Source: a virus. Taken from it: a stretch of 42,090 nt of DNA. The stretch is taken from IMG/VR virus record IMGVR_UViG_3300002460_000066, positions 547 to 42,636 of that record. The stretch is one strand, 5' to 3'. The notes below the pieces were generated by a model. That model was not told the DNA's origin. It saw only the letters and a list, made by a program, of their open reading frames with translations, and searched no databases. Both the position numbers and the translations under genes were made by a program. Below are positions 22,296-31,318 of the stretch, piece by piece. How positions within the stretch are numbered: position 1 is the stretch's first letter; every line of letters starts with the position of its first letter.

Positions 22296-22309
22296 TCTTT
22301 GGTGAAAAC

Positions 22310-22843
22310 ATGACCGTAGCCGCAGCAAACACACGGGACACAACCTTATACGATCCAGCAAGCTCAAGCCCTGTTTTCAACGGCAAAACCATAGAACTCA
22401 ACACCGAACAGATAAGTTTGAGCATCGGTGCGTTTGCGCCGACCGAACCTATACCTGCAAAGTCCACCACATTAAGCTGGAATGAAAGATTATCCTACGG
22501 TGATCATCTGGGTTTTGAGAATCCCATCCTGACTGTCACAGGCGTCATCAATGTCGAAGATTCAACTCCATCGACACCTGTGGATGGAACATCAGTTACG
22601 TTAAAACTCTTGCTTCAATTCCTGAAGAAAGGCAACGAATACATCCTGACAGATATTTACGACAACTCGAAAAGCGCAACTCCGAACGCGGGATACTACA
22701 GGATTCACAGTCTCGATTCTTCTGACAATGCGACCACAGTCAGGGTAATGATCAAATCACTGAAAGTTGACACAGCGGCGAAGAACGAAATAGAAGGCCA
22801 CTTATTGCATTACACTCTTGAACTTGTCGAGGTGCGCTCGTGA
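22310..22843 (+). CDS. Tail-tip protein, distal-tail position
   Basis: This 177-residue beta-rich protein comes directly after the tape measure region, where distal tail proteins are normally encoded. It contains LSIGAFAPTEPIPAKSTTLS, LKLLLQFLKKGNEYILTDIY and ends with LHYTLELVEVRS, a strand pattern common in tube-end proteins. The start follows GGTGAAAAC. Stop overlaps the next start (GTGA). Confidence 0.6.
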   Translation: MTVAAANTRDTTLYDPASSSPVFNGKTIELNTEQISLSIGAFAPTEPIPAKSTTLSWNERLSYGDHLGFENPILTVTGVINVEDSTPSTPVDGTSVTLKLLLQFLKKGNEYILTDIYDNSKSATPNAGYYRIHSLDSSDNATTVRVMIKSLKVDTAAKNEIEGHLLHYTLELVEVRS

Positions 22844-24177
22844 GCAAGATACTCTACAAGATCGAAGTGTTCTGGAAAGATGACGACAACATCTATTCAA
22901 CCACACCAGACGCGACGATAACTGATGGTGTCGCGGTCGACACTGACTTAGGCATAGAATCCACAGCAGATACATTCCAATTCAGGGGTTACAACACAAA
23001 GAAACCAGACGGTTCTTTCAGGTTTCAAAACACATTCCACATAGACGACCGTATAGCTATCTATCTAAAAGTTGATAGCGGAACAGGGACATGGACAGAT
23101 TCGAGCGACAAGAGGATGGATGGGTTAATTACCGAGCTTGGCGCGGAAGTCGGTGACGAAGGCAGGCTTTTGATAGTCAAAGGAACCAGCAGGGTAGAGA
23201 AGATGCTTAATTTTGTGTTTCCTGCTGTCTATACCAACCAGGCCGCCTCAACTATCATCCAGAATCTTTTAGGGCATGTCAATGACGGTCAGGCGCAAAG
23301 GCCCGACGGAGTAAGAATCAACCAGATAAACTGGGCCAGCGGAAATGCCACAACAACCGCAAACCTAAGCTATCACCGAAGCTACAAGCCTGTCTTTGAG
23401 ATGATTGAGGAATTAAGCCACATAGGAATAAACAAGACAGGGAATTTCATCTACTACATGGACACAGATGATAACTTTGTCTGGTTGGCAAAAGACTGGA
23501 TCTCTTCAGCGACGATAACCGAAGGCGTCGATTTCAACAGCATAAAAGTGACGACAAAAGTGTGGGATGTGATAAACGCGATGATTGTTGACTGTGGAGT
23601 GGACGCTTATGGCAGGACCATCGTTGCGCTCTATTACGATGAAATAAGCGCTGCGGAGTTTGGATTGAGATGGGCGCCGTCAAAAGAATCTGAAACCGAG
23701 ATAGGCCAGCAGCTTGTGAATGATTGCCTTACCAAGATGAAGAACGAAGGAAAATATGCAGACACAAGCAATTTTCCTACGGGTTATCCGTTTACGATGC
23801 CATGGAACACAAGGGCAAGTAACGGTGATTTGACTGGCGCCGCCTTGACTGCCAATTCCAATACTGAGTTTAACAGCGAATTGAGGAAAGAAGCGCGGTT
23901 CCAAGGGCAGGAATGGGCTAAGAGCGTCGTTGACCTGTCGGGAACAGTCAGGCCCAAGATTGACGTCACTTTGCGCGGGGCGCACTGGTATAATGCGAGT
24001 GAGCTAAACAGGCCAATACAGGGAGATTTGCTTACAGTGAGTAGCAACGCGATACAATCCACCGGTGTCAGTCAAGATGAATTTAGGATAATCGACATGA
24101 ACCACACACTGAGCAGGAACGGCTGGATGATTGATATTCGATTAGAGGAAGATATAGAATCTTCGGTGGGTGTCTAA
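22840..24177 (+). CDS. Tail-tip/baseplate hub-like protein
   Basis: This 445-residue protein begins with GTG overlapping the upstream stop. Features reminiscent of gpD/gp44-type hubs are an early FHIDDRIAIYLKV strand set, LIVKGTSRVEKML followed by a helical QAASTIIQNLLG, FEMIEELSHIGINKTGNFIY in the middle, and a C-terminal segment (RPIQGDLLTVSS, FRIIDMNHTLSRNGW) that fits the usual late-control domain end. It would sit at the tail tip and contact the host. Assigned from order and pattern. Confidence 0.65.
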   Translation: MSKILYKIEVFWKDDDNIYSTTPDATITDGVAVDTDLGIESTADTFQFRGYNTKKPDGSFRFQNTFHIDDRIAIYLKVDSGTGTWTDSSDKRMDGLITELGAEVGDEGRLLIVKGTSRVEKMLNFVFPAVYTNQAASTIIQNLLGHVNDGQAQRPDGVRINQINWASGNATTTANLSYHRSYKPVFEMIEELSHIGINKTGNFIYYMDTDDNFVWLAKDWISSATITEGVDFNSIKVTTKVWDVINAMIVDCGVDAYGRTIVALYYDEISAAEFGLRWAPSKESETEIGQQLVNDCLTKMKNEGKYADTSNFPTGYPFTMPWNTRASNGDLTGAALTANSNTEFNSELRKEARFQGQEWAKSVVDLSGTVRPKIDVTLRGAHWYNASELNRPIQGDLLTVSSNAIQSTGVSQDEFRIIDMNHTLSRNGWMIDIRLEEDIESSVGV

Positions 24178-24538
24178 AGTGGTTTTTACCAATAATGGCG
24201 TAAACGTAATCAGAAACTGGTTGGCTGGAAGTGCGGCGACCGCACCGACACACATAGCATATGGAAGTGATGGAACCGCTCCGTCAAAAGGTGATACGAC
24301 ACTCACAACTGAACTCACAAGAGCAGCATTTGATTCAACAACCGCCTCGGCAGACAAAGAAGTGAAATTTGAAGGTGTGCTCGGCACACTCAGTCAGAAC
24401 GGCCAGACACTGAGAGAATGCGGTTTATTCAATGCCGGCGCTGGCGGAACGCTCTTCGCGCGGAATACATTTACAGACCTGGCGAAGACATCCTCAATCG
24501 AATTGCAGATTTTCATAACAGTAAGAGTTGAGAACTGA
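24170..24538 (+). CDS. Tail-tip/fibre-base protein candidate
   Basis: This 122-residue protein starts at GTG 24170, or possibly GTG 24179 after GGTGG, overlapping the hub gene. FTNNGVNVIRNWLAGS, PTHIAYGSDGTAPSKGDTTL and ECGLFNAGAGGTLFARNTF match a pattern I know from tail fibre-associated proteins that sit under the fibre. It overlaps the next start by one base. Confidence 0.6.
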   Translation: MSKVVFTNNGVNVIRNWLAGSAATAPTHIAYGSDGTAPSKGDTTLTTELTRAAFDSTTASADKEVKFEGVLGTLSQNGQTLRECGLFNAGAGGTLFARNTFTDLAKTSSIELQIFITVRVEN

Positions 24539-24897
24539 TGGCATCTATAGATGAAGCCCGGGCGTTTGCGTCTCTCATAAAAGACAAGAACAGGATAAAG
24601 AACCAGATAGGCGGGCTTACGGACGTCCAGGCGATACTCAAAACGTTCAGGGAACACCCTGAAATACAGATGGTGAACATGGTAATCACTCAGGTCGACT
24701 ATTCCGCTTCAAACGTTCTTATCTTAGACCATCCGACAAAAGGGCTTCTCAACACTGGTGTTCTTACCACCGACAGCTTGGAAGTGACGACCGATATCGT
24801 CAGAAGAAGATACGAATGGAGAAAAAGAGAAGATTTGGATAATGGGACGTTTGATCCGAATGTGTCGATTGAAGATGGGAGATTAAGACTAAGATAA
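24538..24897 (+). CDS. Hypothetical 119-residue tail protein
   Basis: It starts at the last base of the previous stop. The protein has an N-terminal helix (SIDEARAFASLIKDKNRIKN), a strand region and a basic stretch VRRRYEWRKRED, and ends in NVSIEDGRLRLR. It lies between two fibre-type genes, so a connector for the collar fibre is plausible. No family recognised. Confidence 0.55.
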   Translation: MASIDEARAFASLIKDKNRIKNQIGGLTDVQAILKTFREHPEIQMVNMVITQVDYSASNVLILDHPTKGLLNTGVLTTDSLEVTTDIVRRRYEWRKREDLDNGTFDPNVSIEDGRLRLR

Positions 24898-24914
24898 AAA
24901 GGAGATGATTAAAA

Positions 24915-26486
24915 TTGGTATTTCATAAGTGGCTAACGACGGGGGAATTAAACTGGATCGCAGGAGATATTTTAACAGCGGCAGATTTGAACGGTAGTAT
25001 AGATGAAACAATGCCGCCGATAGGCGCGATTATAGCATGGGATAAATCTCAAACTGGTGTCCCTGCAACATTGCCAGACGGTTGGGTTGAATGCTTGACT
25101 GGAGAAACAAAGATAACCCTCGAAGATGGTTCAACATTGCCAATAAGAGAGATTGTTGAGAACAAACTCCCAGTAAAAGTGTTGTGTTATGATGAGAAAA
25201 CAGGAAAAGTGGTTGGTAGAAAAGTAAAAAATTGGATGAAGACTCCAAGTAAGAAAAGCGATTTTTGCAGAATAAGAACCATAGTAAAAGATAGGATAAA
25301 GTTGGTCAATATCACTCCAAATCATCCAGTCTATTCTGAAAATGGATGGGTGAAACCTGAAGAAACTGATCATGTATTTGTAAAAGAAAGAAAACTCTCG
25401 GAGATACAAAAACAGTATCTTTTGGGCACTATGTTCGGAGATGGTTCAGCCGAACAATATGGTGGATTAAGATATTCTATATCTCACGGAATATCTCAAA
25501 GGGAAGCTATAACTTTCGCTGAGGAACTTTTTGGAAATTTTGAAAGTAATGTTTGGGAATATACCTCAAACAATAATTTTGGTAGTTTTAGGCAGGTACG
25601 CTTAACACTTGAAATTTGTGAACCAGTCACTGAAGTTTTAAAGATGTGTTTAGACGAAACTGGCAAGAAAACAATAAATAAAAAACTTCTTGATAAATTG
25701 GACGAAGCAGGACTTGCATTTTTCTATTGTGATGACGGGACATTACAATCTGATAATCGCTCAAGTTGGACTGCCGCGAACTTTTACACAAATGATTTTA
25801 CTAAACAAGAAGTAGAACTATTTGTTGAATGGTTAAAAAACAAGTTTGGCATAGAAGCTGCAATTTATCACCACAAAGGGAGTCCTGATAATATTGGGTG
25901 GTATGTGCGTTGTAGTGCTGATGGTTCAAGAAGATTATTTGAATTGATATCGCCCTACATAATAGACTGTTTCCAATACAAGTTACCCCAAAAATATAGA
26001 GGCAGATGTAATGAAGAAAAGCTTATTGTTCATAACACTGAATGGGGTATACACAAAAGACCATTGTTAGATACTAAACAACCCTTAGAACTTCGTGGTG
26101 GCAATGCTTACAACACGGACTGGGATTCCAAATATAATCTCGAAGTTGAAGAACATAACAATTATTTTGCCAATTCAATTCTGGTGCATAATTGTAATGG
26201 TCAGGTTATTTCTGACGCAGACAGTCCTATGAATGGTGATACTATCCGCAACTTAAACGGCTCGGGCGGAGGAACGCAGAGGTTTATCCGAGGCAGTACG
26301 ACAAGTGGTACTACTGGGGGAAGTGCAGATCACAATCATGGAGGCAACACAGGAGCGGGAACAAACATATCAGGTGCGAGTGGTTCTGGCACAGCAGCAC
26401 CGGCATATACACATACCCATACCATATCTTCTAGTGATCATCTCCCATATTATATGGAAATGGTGTTTATACAAAGAATAAAGTGA
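24915..26486 (+). CDS. Collar-type tail fibre precursor interrupted by an intein
   Basis: The precursor is 523 residues. Residues 1-59 and 427-523 form one fibre protein of about 156 residues: the N-terminal half contains PPIGAIIAWDKSQTGVPATL and PDGWVE, and after splicing it continues as CNGQVISDADSPMNGDTI, followed by a TSGTTGGSADHNH run with His-rich repeats. This is the typical tail collar motif (PxGWxxCxG). Residues 60-426 are the intein. The start is TTG after GGAGATGATT. The fibre is expected at the tail tip and would be functional only after splicing. Confidence 0.85.
   Translation: MVFHKWLTTGELNWIAGDILTAADLNGSIDETMPPIGAIIAWDKSQTGVPATLPDGWVECLTGETKITLEDGSTLPIREIVENKLPVKVLCYDEKTGKVVGRKVKNWMKTPSKKSDFCRIRTIVKDRIKLVNITPNHPVYSENGWVKPEETDHVFVKERKLSEIQKQYLLGTMFGDGSAEQYGGLRYSISHGISQREAITFAEELFGNFESNVWEYTSNNNFGSFRQVRLTLEICEPVTEVLKMCLDETGKKTINKKLLDKLDEAGLAFFYCDDGTLQSDNRSSWTAANFYTNDFTKQEVELFVEWLKNKFGIEAAIYHHKGSPDNIGWYVRCSADGSRRLFELISPYIIDCFQYKLPQKYRGRCNEEKLIVHNTEWGIHKRPLLDTKQPLELRGGNAYNTDWDSKYNLEVEEHNNYFANSILVHNCNGQVISDADSPMNGDTIRNLNGSGGGTQRFIRGSTTSGTTGGSADHNHGGNTGAGTNISGASGSGTAAPAYTHTHTISSSDHLPYYMEMVFIQRIK
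25092..26192 (+). mobile_element. Intein with LAGLIDADG endonuclease
   Basis: This is a 367-residue intein. Block A starts with CLTGETKITLEDGS; block B has TPNH (intein residues 75-78); two LAGLIDADG-type motifs are visible, YLLGTMFGDGS (about 109-119) and AGLAFFYCDDGT (about 206-217), each with an acidic residue. The C-terminal end reads YFANSILVHN and is followed by an extein Cys, the usual HN/C junction. All key splicing residues are present, so both splicing and homing look intact. The intein DNA is visibly more AT-rich than the flanking fibre gene, suggesting later arrival. It sits precisely in the conserved collar motif. Confidence 0.93.
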
Positions 26487-29400
26487 ATGGAAAAACAAGA
26501 ATATCTAATTGGGAGCATTGTACTTGCATTGGTTTTGATAGTGGGCGGACTTGGGATTTACCAGACTTCTGGAGATCTGTCACACCAGCAACTGAAAGAG
26601 TTTGTGTCCCAGATGGACACACCTATTTCTATCATTGACCAGTCGCCTGACAAAATTGGGATAGTGACAAAGTCAAAAGGCAAATGCGATTATTCTCTTA
26701 TTAAGATAACCAAAGATGAAACCACCACCAAATGCGGCAATTTTATCTCTTCGCAATTTGATGAAGTCGTCGAATATTTCACAACCTATGGGGGGGACAG
26801 ATGGATAAGGAACAATCGGAAAACAGGCTCGATAACATTGTCAGTCAAGAACACATCAGGCGGATTCTTCGTGGAGAAATCCACCCTATATTATCGTGGG
26901 AAGACAGGCGAGGATGGCAAACTCACTACGACTTATTCAGTGTCCGAAGACAAAATAAAGGTTTCTTACAACTACACATTAAACACCAAATTACAGAAGA
27001 ATACCGAAATCCACAGAATTGGCTTGCGGATGAAAAGGTTAGAAGATACTGGTATTCTGTATGCGGAAGATACTCTGTTCAAAAGAGATGAGAACGGAAC
27101 CTATTGGTATGGAGAAGTCAAAGGGAACTTATTTGTCGATCCAAAAGTTGGTAATTTAAATAAGTTCGATTACGCGACACTCGACAGCAACACTGACAAA
27201 TGCTTCTCGGACTGTGAAACGATTTACACTTTTAAGAATCCAACAAATAAAGAGATATGCACAGATACGGGAATCAACTTTGATAAATCAGGTGTATTGA
27301 GAGAATTTAAGCTTTTCACTGAAACGCACCAACCCAATCAGACTGTTTTATTTTTTGAACAATTCTCAAATTCAAAAAAGGTATGTATCGGAGCTGAGGA
27401 AAGCGTCAGGATAAAAGTGAGTGGCAAACTTAAACCATGGCAGACGGTAGATAATGTCCTCTTTGCGCAGGGATATAATTTCACCGAATGGGTGCCTTGG
27501 GGTGGCGATGTCCAGATACATACCTTGACTGCTGATTTTAATGGCTCGGGAACAAATGTTACAAATGCCAGCAATATGCTGGCTGCAGCAGGCGGTGCTG
27601 CACAGTGGACTTATGACAGCCAAACTGTAGATACAGAAGCAAACTTCAGATTGACGCGGCTGAATGTGAGTAACAACAGCGGTGTCACTTTCGAGTTCAA
27701 AGTAGCTTCAACCGAAGGTGGATTAAGCACAGCTTCTTACGAGCCGTTTTCTCACGACACTAATTTGACTTCAAAAGACCGATGGATGCAATACCGGTTT
27801 AATGGAACAACCACATCGGAAGTTTATGAGGTAAACATTTCAAGAGAATCAACCAATACCAGCCCGACACAAAACACTCCTTTACTTAATAGTTCTGATG
27901 TCTTTACCAATAATACTAACGCGGATTTGGAAGTCATCCCGCAAGGAGTGTCGGATGCCGACAACGATGCTGTCAAAGTTATAACCGACTGGAGATTAAA
28001 TGGCACTTCTATTATGGTGTTAAACATGCCATTCGACGGTGGGAGTAATTCTACTTTCACAAAAGATTATTCACAATTCAATAATAACGGGACCGTAACG
28101 AGTGCAGTCTGGAACGGCACGGGCAGGAACAATTTTGGGGCTTATGTTTTTGATGGCTGGAACAGGTATATTGACGTTGGTAATAATGATTCTCTTAATT
28201 TTACTAATAGGAACTTTACGGTTTCCATGTGGATTTATCCCAGAAGAAATAACTCAGGAGTCTTCTGGAGCAATAAATTTAGTTATGGCTCCAACAAAGG
28301 TTTTGCTTTAAAACATGACTATTGTTGTAGTGGGACACGGAATAATTCTCTTGTCGTTTTCTATGGCCAGACCAGCATCACAAGTGACATCCTTGTTAAT
28401 GTAGACAAATGGACATTTGTGGCTTTCACTCAACAAGGAAATACGGGGAGTCTTTATGTAAGCGGTGTGCTTGATAAAAGTTTCACTTTAAGCCCGCCAA
28501 CAATGTCAGTGTCTGGCAAGACACTCATCGGCTCGCAGGTGACAAGCGGAAGCACTAATAATTTTTTCGGCATGATAGATGACGTCAGGGTTTTTAATCG
28601 CTCACTTTCAGCCGAGCAGATACTCGAATTATCTGACGAATCAAATATCTTATCAAGATTTGAAACCGAACCAGGCAATATCTGGATGGCCTGCACTACT
28701 CCCAATGATAACCAGACTGACGGCGCGGAGAAATGCTCGAATAATATCACAATCTTGATTCACCAGCCAGTCATGAATCTGACGCTTAATGGTACGATAG
28801 GAAACATCACAGTCAGGCAAGGCAGGCCGATACTCCTCAATGCGACTCTCATTTTGCCAGATAAAAATGTCAGCCTCGTGCTCGGGACCACCAAGTTAAA
28901 CAACAGCGCCGGCTCCGCATTGTATATCCAGAACTTTTCTGACATAGGGCCATATTCAGTAAACGCCAGCTTCAATGGCGATGCTAATTACAGCGAGAGA
29001 GATGTCACTTACAATATAAGCGTTTATGACGACACTATCCCATTTATCAATTATAGCTCTCCGACTCCCTCAACAGGGGCGTTACTTGTGGCCACCACAT
29101 TTACAATAAACGTAAGTGTCATTGACAATCTTGTAAACTATACCATCAATTTTACTGTCTATAACAGCACTCAGCTTGTCAATGACACCGCGCAGTACAA
29201 TTCAACTGACAACGCTCTAATAATCTACAATCTGATCGCTCCGAAGACTTACTTTTTTAACGTGACCGTAATCGACAGGGGCGGCAATTCCAACCATACT
29301 ATAACAAGAAATGTAAGTTTGGTGCTTACTAGTGCGAATTTCACAGGGAATATAACTTCAGTCAGATTCAGGGCAAATAACGCCACGCAGAATGGGGTTA

Positions 29401-30227
29401 ATGCAACAGGTCAAACCGATTCTGTTGGAGTTTATAATCTGACAAATACGGATATTGTGCCATACAATTTTTCTCTTAAAGTAACACTCACCAACGATCC
29501 GTATAAGCAACTCATTTTAGATTCTGAATTTACTAACTGGACAGTCTATTTCAACCAGAGCATAAATTCGACTTATAATCTTTCTCTTTCTTGTCTGCAA
29601 CTTGTCCCATCCACAGACAATTCAACGTTCGGCTTACTATCAGGAAGAATCTTTTATCGCTTTAATAACTCTTTATACCGGGAATTTAAAAATAGCTCAA
29701 ACAACACGCAAATCCTGAACGGCACGATTGTCTTCACTTGCCCGGAATCAAACTATATCAAAAAGAGCTTTGATGGCTACAATCTTTCCGGGTTTAAAAA
29801 TATCTCGGTGGATTACAGGGGGGACAACAGCAACAATAACCTGAGCTTCTGGATAAACAACAATCTGTGTGGTGCGACCACACTTAACGATTCTGCGTGG
29901 CACAACCTAAGTTGTGGGTTTACTTTTGGTGAGAATCCGTTCAATATCTCATTCAACCTGACTAATAAGACCAAGCCGGTTAATGGCTCATACATTTATT
30001 TGGATAATCTTTATGTATTTAATGAAAGCAGAACGAGTCCATTTATCACCTTTAAAGCTGCCAATTCAAGCAATTATAGTTTAGCTACCACCTTAACTAC
30101 TGGTGTGTTTACACGTGTCTTTGAAATGCCAATTAACTCCACTAAATTCGTCTGGATGTGGATAGACATAGTAAATCCCCCATTAGGTCTCATATTCGAC
30201 GTAGAGACGTTATTTTCACGCCCATGA
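26487..30227 (+). CDS. Giant membrane-anchored LamG-containing surface protein
   Basis: This is a 1246-residue protein. An N-terminal hydrophobic segment (about residues 7-25, IGSIVLALVLIVGGLGIYQ) is a signal anchor or uncleaved signal. Residues about 30-340 are a Cys-containing ectodomain. About 510-725 a LamG/concanavalin-like domain is clear (DFG-like opening, FTVSMWIYPRRNNSG, FFGMIDDVRVFNRSLSAEQI). Ig-like repeats follow, and from about residue 400 onward sequons are very dense. It is the largest gene of the window and comes just before the holin-like cassette. LamG domains bind sugars or proteins, so attachment to the host or to other cells is likely. Whether it is on the virion or the cell is unknown. 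Confidence 0.75.
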   Translation: MEKQEYLIGSIVLALVLIVGGLGIYQTSGDLSHQQLKEFVSQMDTPISIIDQSPDKIGIVTKSKGKCDYSLIKITKDETTTKCGNFISSQFDEVVEYFTTYGGDRWIRNNRKTGSITLSVKNTSGGFFVEKSTLYYRGKTGEDGKLTTTYSVSEDKIKVSYNYTLNTKLQKNTEIHRIGLRMKRLEDTGILYAEDTLFKRDENGTYWYGEVKGNLFVDPKVGNLNKFDYATLDSNTDKCFSDCETIYTFKNPTNKEICTDTGINFDKSGVLREFKLFTETHQPNQTVLFFEQFSNSKKVCIGAEESVRIKVSGKLKPWQTVDNVLFAQGYNFTEWVPWGGDVQIHTLTADFNGSGTNVTNASNMLAAAGGAAQWTYDSQTVDTEANFRLTRLNVSNNSGVTFEFKVASTEGGLSTASYEPFSHDTNLTSKDRWMQYRFNGTTTSEVYEVNISRESTNTSPTQNTPLLNSSDVFTNNTNADLEVIPQGVSDADNDAVKVITDWRLNGTSIMVLNMPFDGGSNSTFTKDYSQFNNNGTVTSAVWNGTGRNNFGAYVFDGWNRYIDVGNNDSLNFTNRNFTVSMWIYPRRNNSGVFWSNKFSYGSNKGFALKHDYCCSGTRNNSLVVFYGQTSITSDILVNVDKWTFVAFTQQGNTGSLYVSGVLDKSFTLSPPTMSVSGKTLIGSQVTSGSTNNFFGMIDDVRVFNRSLSAEQILELSDESNILSRFETEPGNIWMACTTPNDNQTDGAEKCSNNITILIHQPVMNLTLNGTIGNITVRQGRPILLNATLILPDKNVSLVLGTTKLNNSAGSALYIQNFSDIGPYSVNASFNGDANYSERDVTYNISVYDDTIPFINYSSPTPSTGALLVATTFTINVSVIDNLVNYTINFTVYNSTQLVNDTAQYNSTDNALIIYNLIAPKTYFFNVTVIDRGGNSNHTITRNVSLVLTSANFTGNITSVRFRANNATQNGVNATGQTDSVGVYNLTNTDIVPYNFSLKVTLTNDPYKQLILDSEFTNWTVYFNQSINSTYNLSLSCLQLVPSTDNSTFGLLSGRIFYRFNNSLYREFKNSSNNTQILNGTIVFTCPESNYIKKSFDGYNLSGFKNISVDYRGDNSNNNLSFWINNNLCGATTLNDSAWHNLSCGFTFGENPFNISFNLTNKTKPVNGSYIYLDNLYVFNESRTSPFITFKAANSSNYSLATTLTTGVFTRVFEMPINSTKFVWMWIDIVNPPLGLIFDVETLFSRP

Positions 30228-30568
30228 GCGATTTCACCACGATAGGTAGTTGGACAAGCCAAACTCTCACAAACTCGCTAGGGAGCTTCAGAACGGGCTT
30301 TAACGGGTATTGGGGAACGCTAAGGTTCCGGTATGAAGCAGGCGATGCGGAAAGCTCAGTCCAGGTTGATATACTCGATTCAAGTGATGCAGCACTACAA
30401 AGCAATATAACTCTCACCGATTCAGGTAGTTATAAGACAGCAGACTTGTCGGTCTACGGTGCTGTGCGCTCTGCAAACATAAAAGTGCGCCTGAAGCTTC
30501 AGGCGCAAACTAAGAGCCCGGTAATATCTGATATTACTCTCCAGTGGCAAGACACGGAGAATAGTTGA
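30224..30568 (+). CDS. Hypothetical beta-sandwich surface protein
   Basis: This is a 114-residue protein. Its ATG overlaps the stop of the giant protein (ATGA), so the two are translationally coupled; the start is preferred to an earlier in-frame one at 30158. The regular strand pattern (FRYEAGDAESSVQVDILDSS, GAVRSANIKVRLKLQAQT) suggests a beta sandwich. It may bind or complete the neighbouring protein. No family recognised. Confidence 0.58.
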   Translation: MSDFTTIGSWTSQTLTNSLGSFRTGFNGYWGTLRFRYEAGDAESSVQVDILDSSDAALQSNITLTDSGSYKTADLSVYGAVRSANIKVRLKLQAQTKSPVISDITLQWQDTENS

Positions 30569-30578
30569 GGTGATAAAC

Positions 30579-30653
30579 ATGGTAAGAATGTTTTGGTTGG
30601 AAGACGATAACGACCTCGCCGACGATGTTGATGGCGATGTCGAGGAGGGATAA
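30579..30653 (+). CDS. Acidic 24-residue microprotein
   Basis: A textbook ribosome site (AGGTGATAAAC) precedes this ATG. The peptide MVRMFWLEDDNDLADDVDGD ends acidic. Its stop lies one base before the next ATG, whose ribosome site (GAGGAGGG) lies inside this gene, so it may act to couple translation. A free microprotein with a role is less sure. Confidence 0.5.
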   Translation: MVRMFWLEDDNDLADDVDGDVEEG

Positions 30654-30654
30654 A

Positions 30655-30819
30655 ATGAAAAAGAGATTTTGGGAAAGCATGACCTTTTGGGGTGCAGTTG
30701 GTATTGGTACGACACTCATGCTGGAACAGCTTGGCGTGGGGTGGCCCGTGTTGATTCCGATAGCACAAGGGCTATCAGCGTTCCTTGGTGTGTTTGGCAT
30801 AAGACGCGCATTAAAATGA
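30655..30819 (+). CDS. Holin-like small membrane protein
   Basis: This 54-residue protein starts at ATG 30655, preferred over an in-frame start at 30625 because of GAGGAGGG. It has a hydrophobic helix about residues 12-30, a polar break, and a second hydrophobic stretch (PVLIPIAQGLSAFLGVFGI). Basic ends. A small two-helix protein at the end of the tail operon is the usual place for a holin, but archaeal virus exit is often different, so this remains a guess. Confidence 0.55.
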   Translation: MKKRFWESMTFWGAVGIGTTLMLEQLGVGWPVLIPIAQGLSAFLGVFGIRRALK

Positions 30820-31076
30820 ACGGCAACGCAAAAGCTACTGTTGCTGTCTTAAAGACGGACATTAGGTATATGAAGCAAAATAGTGAGGAACTCAAAAAAA
30901 GAGTCGAGAAGAACCACAATGAAGTGATGCATGAAGTAAAATCAGTGAAAGATATACTCACCAACGGTAGCAACAAAATAGCAAAATTAAGAGAAGGGCA
31001 GAAAAACTTATGGTGGGTTTTAGGTGCGTTGTTAACTATATTTCTGGGAACATTGGGGATTGCAGGATTCACATGA
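30816..31076 (+). CDS. XhlA-like coiled-coil membrane protein
   Basis: This 86-residue protein overlaps the previous stop by ATGA. It has a long charged coiled-coil region (about residues 15-60) and a C-terminal transmembrane helix (LWWVLGALLTIFLGTLGIAG). This layout is the same as XhlA/holin-associated proteins in bacteria and their viruses. The two preceding proteins and the next one form a compact cassette. Likely membrane-related or exit function. Confidence 0.6.
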   Translation: MNGNAKATVAVLKTDIRYMKQNSEELKKRVEKNHNEVMHEVKSVKDILTNGSNKIAKLREGQKNLWWVLGALLTIFLGTLGIAGFT

Positions 31077-31213
31077 GACAACTCAAGAAAATCCTCACCC
31101 TTCTTTTTTCCAGCGAACTTGACGAGCTTCGGATGGATAATGAAGACTTGCGGCAGAAGATAAGCGAATTGAAAGCCGACTTGGCCATCTGCGAAAAGCG
31201 GCGAAAAGCTTAG
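31073..31213 (+). CDS. Coiled-coil microprotein, last gene of the tail operon
   Basis: This is a 46-residue protein with ATGA overlap to the previous gene. After a short hydrophobic N-terminus it is a coiled coil (ELDELRMDNEDLRQKISELK). In some viruses a spanin-like or accessory protein follows the holin; no lipobox is visible here. A weak hairpin-plus-T terminator is found about 60 bases past its end. Confidence 0.5.
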   Translation: MRQLKKILTLLFSSELDELRMDNEDLRQKISELKADLAICEKRRKA

Positions 31214-31274
31214 GTTTATATAGAAACATTTAAATAGTCATTTGATTTTCTTCTGACTACGGATTTGAGTGTTT

Positions 31275-31293
31275 GCCGTGCGGTCGGCTTTTT
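31275..31293 (+). terminator. Possible terminator after the tail operon
   Basis: GCCG (31275-31278) pairs with CGGC (31285-31288), followed by five T residues. It is short, but it is the first hairpin plus T-run after the long tail operon. Archaeal terminators are mainly T-runs, so the hairpin may be incidental. It lies just before the ribosome site of the gene at 31319. Confidence 0.35.
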
Positions 31294-31318
31294 CCGTATA
31301 CGCAGAAAAGGAGGTCAG

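Noticed and set aside
22116-22313. 65-residue rightward frame between tape measure and tail-tip genes
   Set aside because: The opposite strand encodes a protein with a correctly spaced TATA box and a clean transmembrane helix; the rightward frame has no ribosome site and overlaps the next start.
31275-31288. Riboswitch-like structure before the gene at 31319
   Set aside because: Only a 4-bp stem could be drawn, with no known aptamer core; it was kept only as a weak terminator candidate.
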